This document shows, in pieces, positions 35,000-44,375 of a stretch of 51,770 nt of DNA. This DNA comes from Lachnospiraceae bacterium. GTDB taxonomy: Bacteria > Bacillota > Clostridia > Lachnospirales > Lachnospiraceae. Under the pieces are notes generated by a model. It worked only from the letters and a program-made list of their open reading frames with translations. It did no database searches and was not told where the DNA came from. The stretch lies in assembly GCA_024697065.1 (NCBI GenBank), contig JAILGE010000012.1:1-51770 (forward strand). The letters run 5' to 3'. Each line of letters opens with the position of its first letter. Positions within the stretch are counted from its first letter, which is position 1. The translations under genes and the position numbers were made by a program.

Positions 35000-35083
35000 A
35001 ATACTAAAACTTCCCACACCGCATAGCTCACATAACGGGGAAACCGTCCTGCGAGCCTATGCGATGTGAGCAGTTTTAGTATT
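35000..35083. repeat. 84-bp nested inverted repeat between convergent genes
   Basis: The outer arms AATACTAAAACT and AGTTTTAGTATT are perfect complements (12 bp). The inner arms CACACCGCATAG and CTATGCGATGTG match at 11 of 12 positions. GCTC/GAGC and ACGG/CCGT continue the stem inward. No T-run follows on the minus strand; on the plus strand TTTTATAAA follows. It overlaps the last codons of the small trp-operon protein. Confidence 0.8.
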
Positions 35084-35315
35084 TTATAAATCCGCAACTG
35101 CTGCGGGACTCATCTTCACCATAGCCGCTCTGGTAATTTGCCCTGAAAGACGCATTGATATCGCGGAGTTCTCTGCGTCCCTCAATATAATCATCATACA
35201 TATCCAGGATTCCCACAGCACAGCCGTCACAGCTGCCTGACACATTTCCTATGGATTCATTTACTATCTGCTCTCGCTCTTCTCTTGTAGTATCTTTGAT
35301 CAATATGGATCTCAT
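35076..35315 (-). CDS. Small protein translationally coupled to trpA
   Basis: This 79-residue protein starts MRSILIKDTTREEREQIV. It has a CDGCAVG Cys motif near residue 29 and a Cys near the end (SSCGFIKY). It overlaps trpA by four bases (ATGA), so it is translated by coupling as the last gene of the trp operon. I recall short homologues in Lachnospiraceae carrying the label PurH, which cannot be right for this size. The function is unknown. The 3' end lies in the 84-bp inverted repeat. Confidence 0.7.
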   Translation of the reverse strand: MRSILIKDTTREEREQIVNESIGNVSGSCDGCAVGILDMYDDYIEGRRELRDINASFRANYQSGYGEDESRSSCGFIKY

Positions 35316-36085
35316 TTGTTTGCAGCCGCCTTCATCTCTTTTACGTAGGAAGAAACCTTCTCTACTGCCTCGTTTCCGCTTTCTGCGATCAGACGCACGA
35401 TAGCGGATCCTACTATGACACCGTCGGATACCTGAGCCATAGTATGAGCCTGCTCGGGGTTGGAAATACCGAATCCGATGGCACAGGGGATATCGCTTAC
35501 TTTACGAACTTTTTCGATCATCTCTCCAACATTGGTCGTGATCTTTTCACGAACTCCCGTTACTCCGAGAGAGGATACACAGTAAAGGAAACCTTCTGCA
35601 GCCTTCGCTATCTTCTCAATACGCTCATCGGAAGTGGGCGCGATCATATTGATGAGATCAACTCCGTACTTTTTACTTACGGAACGGATCTCATCGCTCT
35701 CTTCGAAAGGAACATCAGGGACAATTATGCCGTCTATACCGGCCTCCGATGCATTCTTAAAGAATCTCTCATTTCCGTATGAGAAAACGGGATTGTAATA
35801 TGTCATGAAGATAAGAGGCACCTCTGTCTTTGTACGAACCCTTTTTACCAGCTCGAACAGATCATCCGTTGTGCAGCCGTTCTTAAGTGCACGCTCATCG
35901 GCTTCCTGGATCACAGGTCCCTCAGCTATTGGGTCTGAAAAAGGGATTCCGATCTCAATAAGATCTGCACCGTTCTCAGCCATTGCCAGTATCAATTTTT
36001 CAGTAGTTGCTATATCCGGGTCTCCTCCCGTTAAAAAGGGGATAAAAGCTTTCCCATTCTCAAATGCTTTATGTATTCTGCTCAT
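35312..36085 (-). CDS. trpA: Tryptophan synthase alpha chain
   Basis: The 257-residue TIM-barrel enzyme has PFLTGGDPD, LIEIGIPFSDP (catalytic Glu region) and GVTGVRE. It splits indole-3-glycerol phosphate to indole. The ATG at 36085 follows AAGGAGG by five bases. It lies 11 bases after trpB and overlaps the next small gene. Confidence 0.96.
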   Translation of the reverse strand: MSRIHKAFENGKAFIPFLTGGDPDIATTEKLILAMAENGADLIEIGIPFSDPIAEGPVIQEADERALKNGCTTDDLFELVKRVRTKTEVPLIFMTYYNPVFSYGNERFFKNASEAGIDGIIVPDVPFEESDEIRSVSKKYGVDLINMIAPTSDERIEKIAKAAEGFLYCVSSLGVTGVREKITTNVGEMIEKVRKVSDIPCAIGFGISNPEQAHTMAQVSDGVIVGSAIVRLIAESGNEAVEKVSSYVKEMKAAANK

Positions 36086-36096
36086 AGTTTCCTCCT

Positions 36097-37287
36097 TCAA
36101 TCAAAGATCTTTACACCGCGATATCTTGCGATCGCAGCCACATCTTTGTCGCCTCTGCCGGATACCGTTACAACCATGATCTGATCCTTGCTCATGGTAG
36201 GTGCAAGCTTTCTTGCATAAGCAACGGCGTGAGAGCTTTCTATGGCAGGGATTATTCCCTCCACTCTTGAAAGATACTCAAAGGCACTTACGGCTTCTTC
36301 ATCCGTAATTGATACGTACTGTGCACGTCCCGTTTCATTGAGCATGGCATGTTCCGGTCCGATACCGGGATAATCCAGTCCTGCCGAAATAGAATAAACT
36401 TCATCGATCTGTCCGTATTCATTCTGGCAGAAGAGTGACTTCATACCATGGAATACTCCAAGCTTGCCGTTTGCTATGGTCGCGGCATTTCTGGGCGTAT
36501 CAACACCTTCACCCGCAGCTTCGCATCCGATGAGCTTTACCGACTCATCCTTAATGAAATCATAGAAGGTTCCCATTGCATTGCTTCCGCCGCCTACACA
36601 TGCCATTACCACATCAGGGAGTCTGCCTTCGCGCTCCATAAGCTGCGCCTTTATCTCTTCGCCGATTATCTTCTGGAAGTCGCGTACGATCATAGGGAAA
36701 GGATGAGGCCCCATTACGGATCCAAGGACATAGAGAGTATCATCCATTCTTCCCGCCCATTCACGCATCGCTTCATTTACTGCATCCTTAAGTGTCATGG
36801 TGCCTGTTGAAACGGGATGAACCTTAGCGCCTAAAAGCTCCATACGATAAACATTGAGGGCCTGACGCTCGGTATCAGTCTTGCCCATGAAGATCTCGCA
36901 TTCCATATCCATGAGTGCTGCTGCCGTAGCTGTCGCAACACCATGCTGGCCTGCGCCTGTCTCGGCGATGACTCTTTTCTTTCCCATCTTCTTGGCAAGC
37001 AGAACCTGTCCCAGCACATTGTTTATCTTGTGCGAACCCGTATGATTCAGATCTTCACGCTTTAAATAAATCTTTGCACCGCCAAGATCCTTTGTCATCT
37101 TTTCCGCATAATATAATAATGAGGGACGGCCTGCATATTCATTTAACAGAGTCGTAAGTTCCTTCTTAAACTCCGGATCATTACTGTACTTGTTATAAGC
37201 CTCTTCAAGCTCATGTATGGCAGGCATCAAAGTTTCCGGCACATACTGTCCGCCGAAATCTCCGTAACGGCCTTTCTTTTCTCCCAT
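36097..37287 (-). CDS. trpB: Tryptophan synthase beta chain
   Basis: The 396-residue PLP enzyme has [15 protein letters not shown] at its start, the catalytic Lys in HTGSHKINN, and the PLP phosphate loop [10 protein letters not shown]. This is the TrpB1 form that pairs with TrpA. The ATG at 37287 is chosen for GGAAGGAG seven bases upstream; an upstream extension to 37350 is not family-like. It lies 25 bases after trpC. Confidence 0.96.
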   Translation of the reverse strand: MGEKKGRYGDFGGQYVPETLMPAIHELEEAYNKYSNDPEFKKELTTLLNEYAGRPSLLYYAEKMTKDLGGAKIYLKREDLNHTGSHKINNVLGQVLLAKKMGKKRVIAETGAGQHGVATATAAALMDMECEIFMGKTDTERQALNVYRMELLGAKVHPVSTGTMTLKDAVNEAMREWAGRMDDTLYVLGSVMGPHPFPMIVRDFQKIIGEEIKAQLMEREGRLPDVVMACVGGGSNAMGTFYDFIKDESVKLIGCEAAGEGVDTPRNAATIANGKLGVFHGMKSLFCQNEYGQIDEVYSISAGLDYPGIGPEHAMLNETGRAQYVSITDEEAVSAFEYLSRVEGIIPAIESSHAVAYARKLAPTMSKDQIMVVTVSGRGDKDVAAIARYRGVKIFD

Positions 37288-37312
37288 TGTATTACTCCTT
37301 CCTGTATTCCTC

Positions 37313-38128
37313 TTATCCTCTGAGAGCCTTAAGCATGGCTCCCTTATCATTGCTGGTGACCATAGCCTCTCCTATAAGTACGGCATCGGCCCCGCATTCC
37401 CGAAGTCTTATTATATCATCCGGAGTGTGTATTCCGGATTCCGAAATAAATATTTTATCAGATGGTATCAAATGTCTCAAATCGATACTGTTTTGAATAT
37501 CTGTCCTGAATGTTCTGAGGTCTCTGTTGTTGATACCAACGATATCCGCCCCGGCAGAAAGCGCTCTGTCTATATCCTCTGCGGAATGCGTCTCAACTAT
37601 CGCCGCAAGCTTAAGCTTTTTTGCAACCACCAGGTATTTTTCCAGTTCTTCCTGAGACAGTATGGCAACTATCAGAAGAATCGCCGAAGCCCCAAGCGTC
37701 TCCGCTTCGTAGATCATATATTCATCCACGGTAAAATCTTTCCTGAGCGCCGGTATATCGGTAATATTATCTGTAATGGATCTCAGATATTTATCACTGC
37801 CTTTGAAATACTCCGGTTCCGTAAGCACCGAAAATGCATCCGCACCTGCCGCCCTATAATCCGAAGCGATCCTAAGAGGATCAAAATCAGAATCGGACAC
37901 CATCTGGCCTTTTGAAGGTGATGCTTTCTTTACTTCACAGATAAAGGAGAGCTTTTCTTTCTTCAGAGCCTCTTCAAAAGCTTTCAAACCGATGCGGCCG
38001 CTCTTTTCTCTCTCTTCAAGTGCTGCTTCCGCAGCTTTCAGTACTTCCTTTACGCTGTGCATTTCCTTTTGGATGTCGATCCTTTTCTTCGTATATGCGG
38101 CGATCTCTTCCAATATGTTCTTACTCAA
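37313..38128 (-). CDS. trpC: Indole-3-glycerol phosphate synthase
   Basis: The 271-residue TIM barrel has [13 protein letters not shown] and [12 protein letters not shown], typical of TrpC. The best start is a TTG at 38128, six bases after GGAGG; the ATG at 38161 would put that ribosome site inside the gene. There is no fused PRAI (TrpF) domain, as the protein ends after one barrel. It is in the trp operon, 85 bases after trpG. Confidence 0.93.
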   Translation of the reverse strand: MSKNILEEIAAYTKKRIDIQKEMHSVKEVLKAAEAALEEREKSGRIGLKAFEEALKKEKLSFICEVKKASPSKGQMVSDSDFDPLRIASDYRAAGADAFSVLTEPEYFKGSDKYLRSITDNITDIPALRKDFTVDEYMIYEAETLGASAILLIVAILSQEELEKYLVVAKKLKLAAIVETHSAEDIDRALSAGADIVGINNRDLRTFRTDIQNSIDLRHLIPSDKIFISESGIHTPDDIIRLRECGADAVLIGEAMVTSNDKGAMLKALRG

Positions 38129-38213
38129 TTTATACCTCCGGGAATTCCGGTCTGCATTCATGACATAATACTATAATCTGCAGCCCGGATCTTACTTCAT
38201 ATGCGCTTATCTG

Positions 38214-38780
38214 TCAGATCTCAAGAAAGTTCTTAAGGATCCTGCCGCCCTCCGGTGTAAGCACCGACTCTGGATGGAACTGGAGTCCGTAGATCTCATA
38301 ATCCCTGTGTCTTACCGCCATTATCTCGTCATCATCGGTCTTCGCGATAACCTTAAGGCACTCCGGAAAATCTTCATCCGATACCGCAAGGGAATGGTAT
38401 CTTGCAACCTTCACATGATCGGAAAGTCCGCAAAATAACTTCTCGCTCTTATCCAGCTTAACCTCGGACTGCTTTCCGTGCATCAGTTCTTTTGCATGGA
38501 CCATCTTCGCGCCGAAGCTTTCACAGATTCCTTGATGTCCGAGACATATGCCAAGGATGGGAATCTTGCCCTTAAAGTACTGAACCGCTTCTTCGGATCT
38601 GCCTGCATCCTTGGGCCATCCCGGTCCCGGTGAGATTATAAGCCTTGAGGGTGCGAGGCTTTCCATTTCTTCACATGTCATCGCATCATTTCTTATAACT
38701 TTTATATCCGGATCCAGGTTTCCTATCATCTGGTAAAGATTATATGAGAAACTGTCATAATTATCTATCAAAAGGATCAT
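38214..38780 (-). CDS. trpG: Anthranilate synthase glutamine amidotransferase subunit
   Basis: The 188-residue class I amidotransferase has ISPGPGWPKDAG, the nucleophile Cys in GICLGHQ (about residue 78) and the His-Glu pair in FHPES. It supplies ammonia to TrpE. Its start overlaps the end of trpE by 20 bases, so translation is coupled. It may also serve PabB. Confidence 0.94.
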   Translation of the reverse strand: MILLIDNYDSFSYNLYQMIGNLDPDIKVIRNDAMTCEEMESLAPSRLIISPGPGWPKDAGRSEEAVQYFKGKIPILGICLGHQGICESFGAKMVHAKELMHGKQSEVKLDKSEKLFCGLSDHVKVARYHSLAVSDEDFPECLKVIAKTDDDEIMAVRHRDYEIYGLQFHPESVLTPEGGRILKNFLEI

Positions 38781-40275
38781 TCATGCCCTCCGCTTCTTCC
38801 ATGGCAGTGACCACGGCTTTTGCCTTGTTTACCGACTCCTTGTATTCCTTCTCGGGAACGGAATCCGCAACTATACCTGCACCACTCCTGATATAGACCT
38901 TGCCGTTTTTCTTATATGCAAGTCTGATGGCGATACACATATCCATATTGCCGGTGAAATCAAGATATCCTACCGCACCGCCATATATGCCTCTCTTGTC
39001 CTGCTCAAGCTCCGCGATTATGCTGCAGGCTCTGATCTTGGGGGCTCCCGACAGAGTTCCCGCAGGAAGCACGGAGTTGATGGCATCCAATGCGTCCATA
39101 TCCTCTCTCAGGCTTCCTCTTACCGTTGAAGCTATATGCATAACGTGGGAATATTTTTCCACTGTCATATATTTTTCCACTTCCACGGAACCGAATTTGC
39201 TCACACGCCCCAGATCATTTCTTCCCAGATCTACCAGCATATTATGCTCGGCTCTCTCCTTCTCATCAGAGATAAGCTGCTTCTCAAAGAGAGCATCCTC
39301 TTCTTCCGTCGCGCCTCGCTTGCTGGTTCCTGCCAGCGGGAATGTATGGAGCACTCCGTTTTCAAGCTTTACAAGAGTTTCCGGTGATGCTCCCGCCACT
39401 TCCAATGTGTCACTTCCGAAGTAGAACATATAAGGGGACGGATTGAGTGATCTGAGCTGTCTGTAGACATTAAGGAGTGAGCCTTCGTATTCAGCTGTCA
39501 TGCAGTTGGAAAGGACCACCTGGAAGATATCACCCTCATAAATATATTCCTTAGCCTTCTCAACCATGGCACTGAACTGCTTCTCATCAAATCTCGGTGT
39601 CACAGGTCCCAGTCTCTTACCTGCGAATTCACCGGATCCAGCTTCATTCACATCGACATTCTTTCCGAGAGCATCGTCTATCATTCTCTCTATAACAGCC
39701 GGTGCGTTCCCATACTCTGCATCAATATCCGCCAGCTTAAGATTCACGATAAAGAAAATCTGCTGTCTGAAGTGATCAAATGCTATCAGCTTGTCGAAGA
39801 GCATGAGATCCACATCCGCAAAACCTTCCTTATCGTCCACATCGATGTCTAAGGTCTTCTCATTGTATTTCTGATAATCATATGCGAAATATCCCATTAA
39901 TCCGCCTGTGAATGAAGGCATTCCCTCAACGGAGGGGCTCTTGTATTCCTTAAGAAGAGCTCTTATCTCTGTGGCAGGATGATCTGTATGATGCTCATCA
40001 ACGATCTTGTCTCCGATCACATCCCTGATCTTTAACTCCCCGTCTCTGCATGTAAGCTCGAGACTCGGATCGCACCCTATAAATGTATATCTTCCCCATT
40101 TACCGTGTTCCGCACTCTCCAGGATAAAGCATCTCTTTCCGGAAGCACGCAGCGCTCTGAGCACCTCTATGGGTGTACGTTCATCGGCGAGTATGGATGA
40201 AGATACGGGAACATATTTATATTCACCGCTGTACTTTTTGCATTCCTCAAGGGAAGGAAATAACTTTAAAGACAT
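38761..40275 (-). CDS. trpE: Anthranilate synthase component I
   Basis: The 504-residue chorismate-binding enzyme has an N-terminal LESAEHGKWGRYTFIG, the LLES-type tryptophan feedback site region. It also has the C-terminal catalytic block (LAGTSKRG, DLGRNDLGRV, IYGGAVGYLDF, RSGAGIVADS). The ATG at 40275 follows AAGGAGG. It lies 10 bases after trpD. Confidence 0.96.
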   Translation of the reverse strand: MSLKLFPSLEECKKYSGEYKYVPVSSSILADERTPIEVLRALRASGKRCFILESAEHGKWGRYTFIGCDPSLELTCRDGELKIRDVIGDKIVDEHHTDHPATEIRALLKEYKSPSVEGMPSFTGGLMGYFAYDYQKYNEKTLDIDVDDKEGFADVDLMLFDKLIAFDHFRQQIFFIVNLKLADIDAEYGNAPAVIERMIDDALGKNVDVNEAGSGEFAGKRLGPVTPRFDEKQFSAMVEKAKEYIYEGDIFQVVLSNCMTAEYEGSLLNVYRQLRSLNPSPYMFYFGSDTLEVAGASPETLVKLENGVLHTFPLAGTSKRGATEEEDALFEKQLISDEKERAEHNMLVDLGRNDLGRVSKFGSVEVEKYMTVEKYSHVMHIASTVRGSLREDMDALDAINSVLPAGTLSGAPKIRACSIIAELEQDKRGIYGGAVGYLDFTGNMDMCIAIRLAYKKNGKVYIRSGAGIVADSVPEKEYKESVNKAKAVVTAMEEAEGMNDPFDR

Positions 40276-40285
40276 CTGCCCCTCC

Positions 40286-41305
40286 TTACTCGTTTGACGC
40301 CTTCGCGAAAGCCTCAAGTCTCTTTAATGCTTCGCCGTTATCAATAAGCTCTGCCGCCTTCTTAACGCCGTCAGCCATGCTGTCAGCCTTGCCGCCCACA
40401 TAGATGGCTGCGCCTGCATTTAAAAGTACTGTTTCGCGCTTGGGGCCTGTGATCCTGCCGCTTAAGATGTCTCTTGTGATCTGAGCATTTTCCTCAGGCG
40501 TTCCTCCAAGGAGCTCATCCTTTGAGCATCTCTTGAATCCGAAATCTTCGGGGCAGATCTCATAGCTCTTGTACCAGCCGTCCTTAAGCTCGCAGACCTT
40601 GGTAGGTGCACTCATGCTGATCTCATCAAGCTTGTCCTCACCGTAAACTATCATTCCTCTCTCTACGCCAAGGCCTGATACTACGCTTGCAAGAGGCTCT
40701 GCAAGATATCCGTCATATACACCAAGTATCATGTATTTGGGCTTTCCGGGGTTTGTAAGGGGTCCGAGGATATTGAATACCGTACGTACTCCAAGCTCCT
40801 TTCTGATGGCTCCCACATATTTCATCGAAGTATGATACTTCTGTGCGAAGAAGAAGCACATTCCGGGATCTGCAAGGAGCTTCTTGCAAAGTTCCGGACT
40901 CTGATCGATATTTACGCCCAGTGCCTCGAGACAGTCTGCCGTACCGGACTTGGAAGAAGCGGCGCGGTTACCGTGCTTTGCAACCTTAACGCCGGATGCT
41001 GCTATTACGAAAGCCGATGTCGTGGAGATGTTAAAGCTGTTGGAGTGGTCTCCGCCCGTTCCAACGATCTCCAGTACATCCATTCCGTGATCGACCTGTA
41101 CAGCATGCTCTCTCATGGCTGTTGCACATCCCAGGATCTCATCAACGGTCTCCGCTCTTGCACTCTTAGTTGAAAGAGCGGCAAGAAAAGCCGCATTCTG
41201 GGTCTGGCTGGTCTCGCCGCTCATTATCTCATTCATTACTGCATAGGCCTCATCATATGAAAGGTCCTGCTTGTTTACGATCTTCATGATTGCTTCTTTG
41301 ATCAT
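40286..41305 (-). CDS. trpD: Anthranilate phosphoribosyltransferase
   Basis: The 339-residue enzyme has the PRPP-binding [14 protein letters not shown] motif, [12 protein letters not shown] and [10 protein letters not shown]. The ATG at 41305 lies eight bases after AGGAGG, just past the T-box terminator. As the first gene of the operon it is out of the usual order, in which trpE and trpG come first. No trpF follows anywhere in the operon. Confidence 0.95.
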   Translation of the reverse strand: MIKEAIMKIVNKQDLSYDEAYAVMNEIMSGETSQTQNAAFLAALSTKSARAETVDEILGCATAMREHAVQVDHGMDVLEIVGTGGDHSNSFNISTTSAFVIAASGVKVAKHGNRAASSKSGTADCLEALGVNIDQSPELCKKLLADPGMCFFFAQKYHTSMKYVGAIRKELGVRTVFNILGPLTNPGKPKYMILGVYDGYLAEPLASVVSGLGVERGMIVYGEDKLDEISMSAPTKVCELKDGWYKSYEICPEDFGFKRCSKDELLGGTPEENAQITRDILSGRITGPKRETVLLNAGAAIYVGGKADSMADGVKKAAELIDNGEALKRLEAFAKASNE

Positions 41306-41357
41306 CTTTTTTTCCTCCTGTAAATCCGCTGTTTTGTGAAATGTCGGGCAATCATAC

Positions 41358-41672
41358 AAAAAACCTGCCCCGACATTGGTTAATGTCAGGACAGGTTCAA
41401 AATTCTTCACCTGCGGTACCACCTGAATTGATCTGTTATAAATCAGACCCTCTCTGCTCACACACCATCATGTGCTTCCCCTAAGTAACGGCGGGTTCTC
41501 CGTCAAAAGCTAATCCGTATCCTCCAAAATCTGATCGATACCTTTTGCCTCTGCCCTCCCGGAGCCATTCCATAAGCCTTGTTCTGCCGCATCTCACCAC
41601 CGCGGCTCTCTGTCAGAATAAGTGTACCCTATGTACTATTTCCGGTCATCGGTTTCGGTTCTTTATGAAATT
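41358..41672 (-). promoter_or_regulatory. T-box riboswitch of the trp operon
   Basis: The minus-strand leader contains the T-box sequence TGGTACCGCAGG (41410-41421). Just downstream is an intrinsic terminator, AACCTGTCCTGACATT pairing with AATGTCGGGGCAGGTT plus TTTTTT (41358-41398). Upstream is a stem-I region with a GAGCC/GGCTC base helix. Two UGG triplets lie in the expected specifier position (41570-41572 and 41565-41567). Uncharged tRNA-Trp would promote antitermination. The triplet choice is not certain, but tryptophan fits the operon. This fills the 437-base gap between the dynamin-like gene and trpD. Confidence 0.9.
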
Positions 41673-41678
41673 ATTTGT

Positions 41679-41707
41679 AGTATAAGCGTATGCTCAGAAA
41701 AAAGCAA
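41679..41707 (-). promoter_or_regulatory. trp operon promoter
   Basis: TTGCTT, a 17-base spacer and TATACT lie upstream of the T-box leader. Confidence 0.65.
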
Positions 41708-41742
41708 GATATATTTTTATCTTATAATTCCCCGTAACATTT

Positions 41743-44253
41743 TCATTCTTTCTCGCCCCAGATCTTGCGATTGAGTTCGGCATCCTTGGCACCGATCATA
41801 TCAAGAACAGCCTTAGCCTTCTTCTGCTCTTCGATAGCGCGGTTCTCATCCTTAACAAGGAGTTCAAGTGAACCTGAAATAGTATCGATGTTGTTCTTGA
41901 ATTCATCGACCATTTCTGCGGTACGCTGACGTGCTACACGGATGACCTCATCCTTATATGCCACGAACTGCTCTACGGTCTGAGCGTTGAATGCTCTCTC
42001 CAGATCGCGCTTGTAAGCTTTCTTATCCATGGTGTTGAAGATAAGGATCGCTTTCTGCTCATTGATGTAATCGTTCATCTTAAGAGCTGTAAGCTCTGAA
42101 GGCGGGATCTCTGTCTCTGAGATATTGGCGATACGTCTGATAAGACCTTCATCGATACCCTTGTATTCCTTGATCTTCTTGATGATGATGATCTTCAACT
42201 CCTGAACCTGGGAAGCCAGGATGTTACCTCTGATCCTCTTGTAGACATCATCTATCTCCTGAAGATAGCGGTTAAGCTCACTAATGATGATCTCATTCTT
42301 CTTTTCGAAGATCTCAGGCTTAAGTGCTATCCACTGCATCTTGTCTGCCTGGCGGCTTGCAGCTTCCTGTCTCTTCTCGATCTCATGAACCAGTTCCTTG
42401 ATCTCCGCAACCTGAGTCTCAAGTGAATCATCTGTGATACGGGCCACGAATTCATCATGAGCATTCTCGATGTCCTTGACCATGCTTGTCTTCATGATCT
42501 CGATATTCTTCTCGATGTGCTCCTTGGAAAGTCTTGCCTGATTCTCGATAGCTTCGTAGTCAACACGTACGAAATTGATGAGATTCTCTATGCTGTCGTA
42601 CAGCCCCTTTGCCTTTACAGCCAGGGCATACTTCTGAGCATATTTGATGATCTCCTGTTCAATGGCATACATACCGGAATTGATATAAATCCTGCGGATT
42701 ACTCCGTCGAGAGTGCCGCCGCATTCCTTTGCTGCCTTTTCGGAATCAGCTATGAGCTGCTTGGTTTCGAAGTCTGCATTTGCAAGCTTATCGTAACGAT
42801 AGAAGAGTCCGCTGTCCGCCTTGATATTCGCAGGGTTCTCTGTAAAGGGATCCACTGCCGGCTCGTTATTGATCTCGTTCTTATGATTTGCTAACCATGA
42901 GCGCTCGTCATCAAGATCGATACCGCCCTGAATAGCCTTACTGATATATGCTGCCTTTGAAGAAACAAAGAAGAGTCTTGCTTCGGAAAGATCTAACTCC
43001 ATATCTTCCTCGTCACAGATCTTATCTTCTTCCTTGAGGGATACAACAACCTTCTTGTTGCGAAGGAGCTTTAAATCCTTGCTGGTCTTTGTATCAGCCT
43101 GATTGATCACATGGAATGATCTGTCAAGATCAATGGACACACCCTGCTCATTTTTCTTGCTGTCACGGAATCCGTTGATGAGCTTGTAGAGAACAGAGTT
43201 ACCGGTACCTTCCATCTTGGTAGGCTCATACATAACGATGAGAATGGAATTCGTCTGGTGCTGCAGTGCCTCCTTGAGGATGAGCAGGTGCTCTGACGAA
43301 TTGGAATCCGTACCCGGCGTATCAAAGAATGTAAAGTTGATATCTCTGCAAAGAGGGATCGGATAACCCACTTCGATAACACCGTTGATATATCCGGAGC
43401 CATCCTTCTGCTCCTTATTCGGGATATCATTTAACTTCTTAAGGATCCTGCAAAGCTGCTCATGCTGCTTAAGACCAAGCTCTGCAACTGTTGCTGTTTC
43501 TGATTCAAGAGCCTTTCTTACGCCATCCTCAACATAATTCTGTGACTTGGTCACTTCAAACTGGTTGATTGCCGCATTCCAGATTATCTGGATGTTATCA
43601 GGCTTCTCTTCTCTTGTGGTATTGAGAACGAAACTTACGCGGGGATTGTACTCATTACGGATCTTGTACATCTTCGCAGTTTCGGAATTGATGCTCTCCG
43701 GAAGGATACGCTTACCGATTATCGCATTGATAAAAGTGGACTTGCCGGCAGAATATGTACCTACCAGGCAGAGGTTTACCTCATCCTGATCAAGCACAGC
43801 CTTACGCTCATCGAAAAGTTTCTTACGCAGACGGAACATCTGCTTTGTTTCCTGATTCTTTAACTGGGAATCAAATGACTCAAGCGCTTCGCCGCAGAAA
43901 TCGCTGATAGCTTCGTATATCTCGGAAACATTTGGTAATTCAATATAATCTGCGATCTTAAAGATCTCTTTTTCTTTCTCTTCGTTATAATCCGCTACCT
44001 TCTTGCGGAAATCTTCATAGTCTATCTTGGTTCCTTTAAAGGTAAGATTGACATTTTCCCTGGAAAACTGCTCCCAGATGTCATCAAAGAAATTCGAACC
44101 CTGATTCTGCAAAAGGAATTCACCCGAACCCGGACTGTACTTTACCAGATGCGGACAGTCCTCATAAGGAATCTCAACAAAATCACCTTTAAACCGTCCG
44201 AAGAATCTGATCTCCTTCTTAACGGGATGATACATTATCATGAGTTCTTTCAT
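41743..44253 (-). CDS. Dynamin-like GTPase
   Basis: This 836-residue protein has G1 GTYSAGKST (about 165-173), G3 DTPGTDSN, and a candidate G4 in FHVINQADTK. It is followed by a long helical region with coiled-coil character, consistent with the stalk of a bacterial dynamin-like protein. The start is the ATG at 44253 after GGGGGT; an upstream frame to 44313 passes through an inverted repeat. No membrane paddle is clear. Bacterial dynamins are often in tandem pairs; here only one copy is present. Codon bias is strong. The role (membrane fusion, repair or phage defence) is not predictable. Confidence 0.85.
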   Translation of the reverse strand: MKELMIMYHPVKKEIRFFGRFKGDFVEIPYEDCPHLVKYSPGSGEFLLQNQGSNFFDDIWEQFSRENVNLTFKGTKIDYEDFRKKVADYNEEKEKEIFKIADYIELPNVSEIYEAISDFCGEALESFDSQLKNQETKQMFRLRKKLFDERKAVLDQDEVNLCLVGTYSAGKSTFINAIIGKRILPESINSETAKMYKIRNEYNPRVSFVLNTTREEKPDNIQIIWNAAINQFEVTKSQNYVEDGVRKALESETATVAELGLKQHEQLCRILKKLNDIPNKEQKDGSGYINGVIEVGYPIPLCRDINFTFFDTPGTDSNSSEHLLILKEALQHQTNSILIVMYEPTKMEGTGNSVLYKLINGFRDSKKNEQGVSIDLDRSFHVINQADTKTSKDLKLLRNKKVVVSLKEEDKICDEEDMELDLSEARLFFVSSKAAYISKAIQGGIDLDDERSWLANHKNEINNEPAVDPFTENPANIKADSGLFYRYDKLANADFETKQLIADSEKAAKECGGTLDGVIRRIYINSGMYAIEQEIIKYAQKYALAVKAKGLYDSIENLINFVRVDYEAIENQARLSKEHIEKNIEIMKTSMVKDIENAHDEFVARITDDSLETQVAEIKELVHEIEKRQEAASRQADKMQWIALKPEIFEKKNEIIISELNRYLQEIDDVYKRIRGNILASQVQELKIIIIKKIKEYKGIDEGLIRRIANISETEIPPSELTALKMNDYINEQKAILIFNTMDKKAYKRDLERAFNAQTVEQFVAYKDEVIRVARQRTAEMVDEFKNNIDTISGSLELLVKDENRAIEEQKKAKAVLDMIGAKDAELNRKIWGEKE

Positions 44254-44283
44254 TTTATTACCCCCAAGATATACATGAAATAA

Positions 44284-44331
44284 CAGGCATTCTCCAGAAT
44301 ACTCCAAAATCAAGTATACCGAAAATGCCTG
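44284..44331. promoter_or_regulatory. Inverted repeat around the dynamin-like gene promoter
   Basis: CAGGCATT (44284-44291) and AATGCCTG (44324-44331) are perfect 8-bp arms. They flank the -10 and leader start of the minus-strand promoter, so the pair may be an operator or a leader hairpin. Confidence 0.45.
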
Positions 44332-44341
44332 CAGATTACAA
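44313..44341 (-). promoter_or_regulatory. Candidate promoter of the dynamin-like gene
   Basis: TTGTAA, 17 bases and TATACT lie about 60 bases upstream of the ATG at 44253. Confidence 0.55.
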
Positions 44342-44375
44342 CAATATTATCTTCATATTTTTACTATATACAGCC

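Noticed and set aside
37313-38128. TrpC-TrpF fusion
   Set aside because: The protein is 271 residues, the size of one barrel, and has only TrpC motifs.
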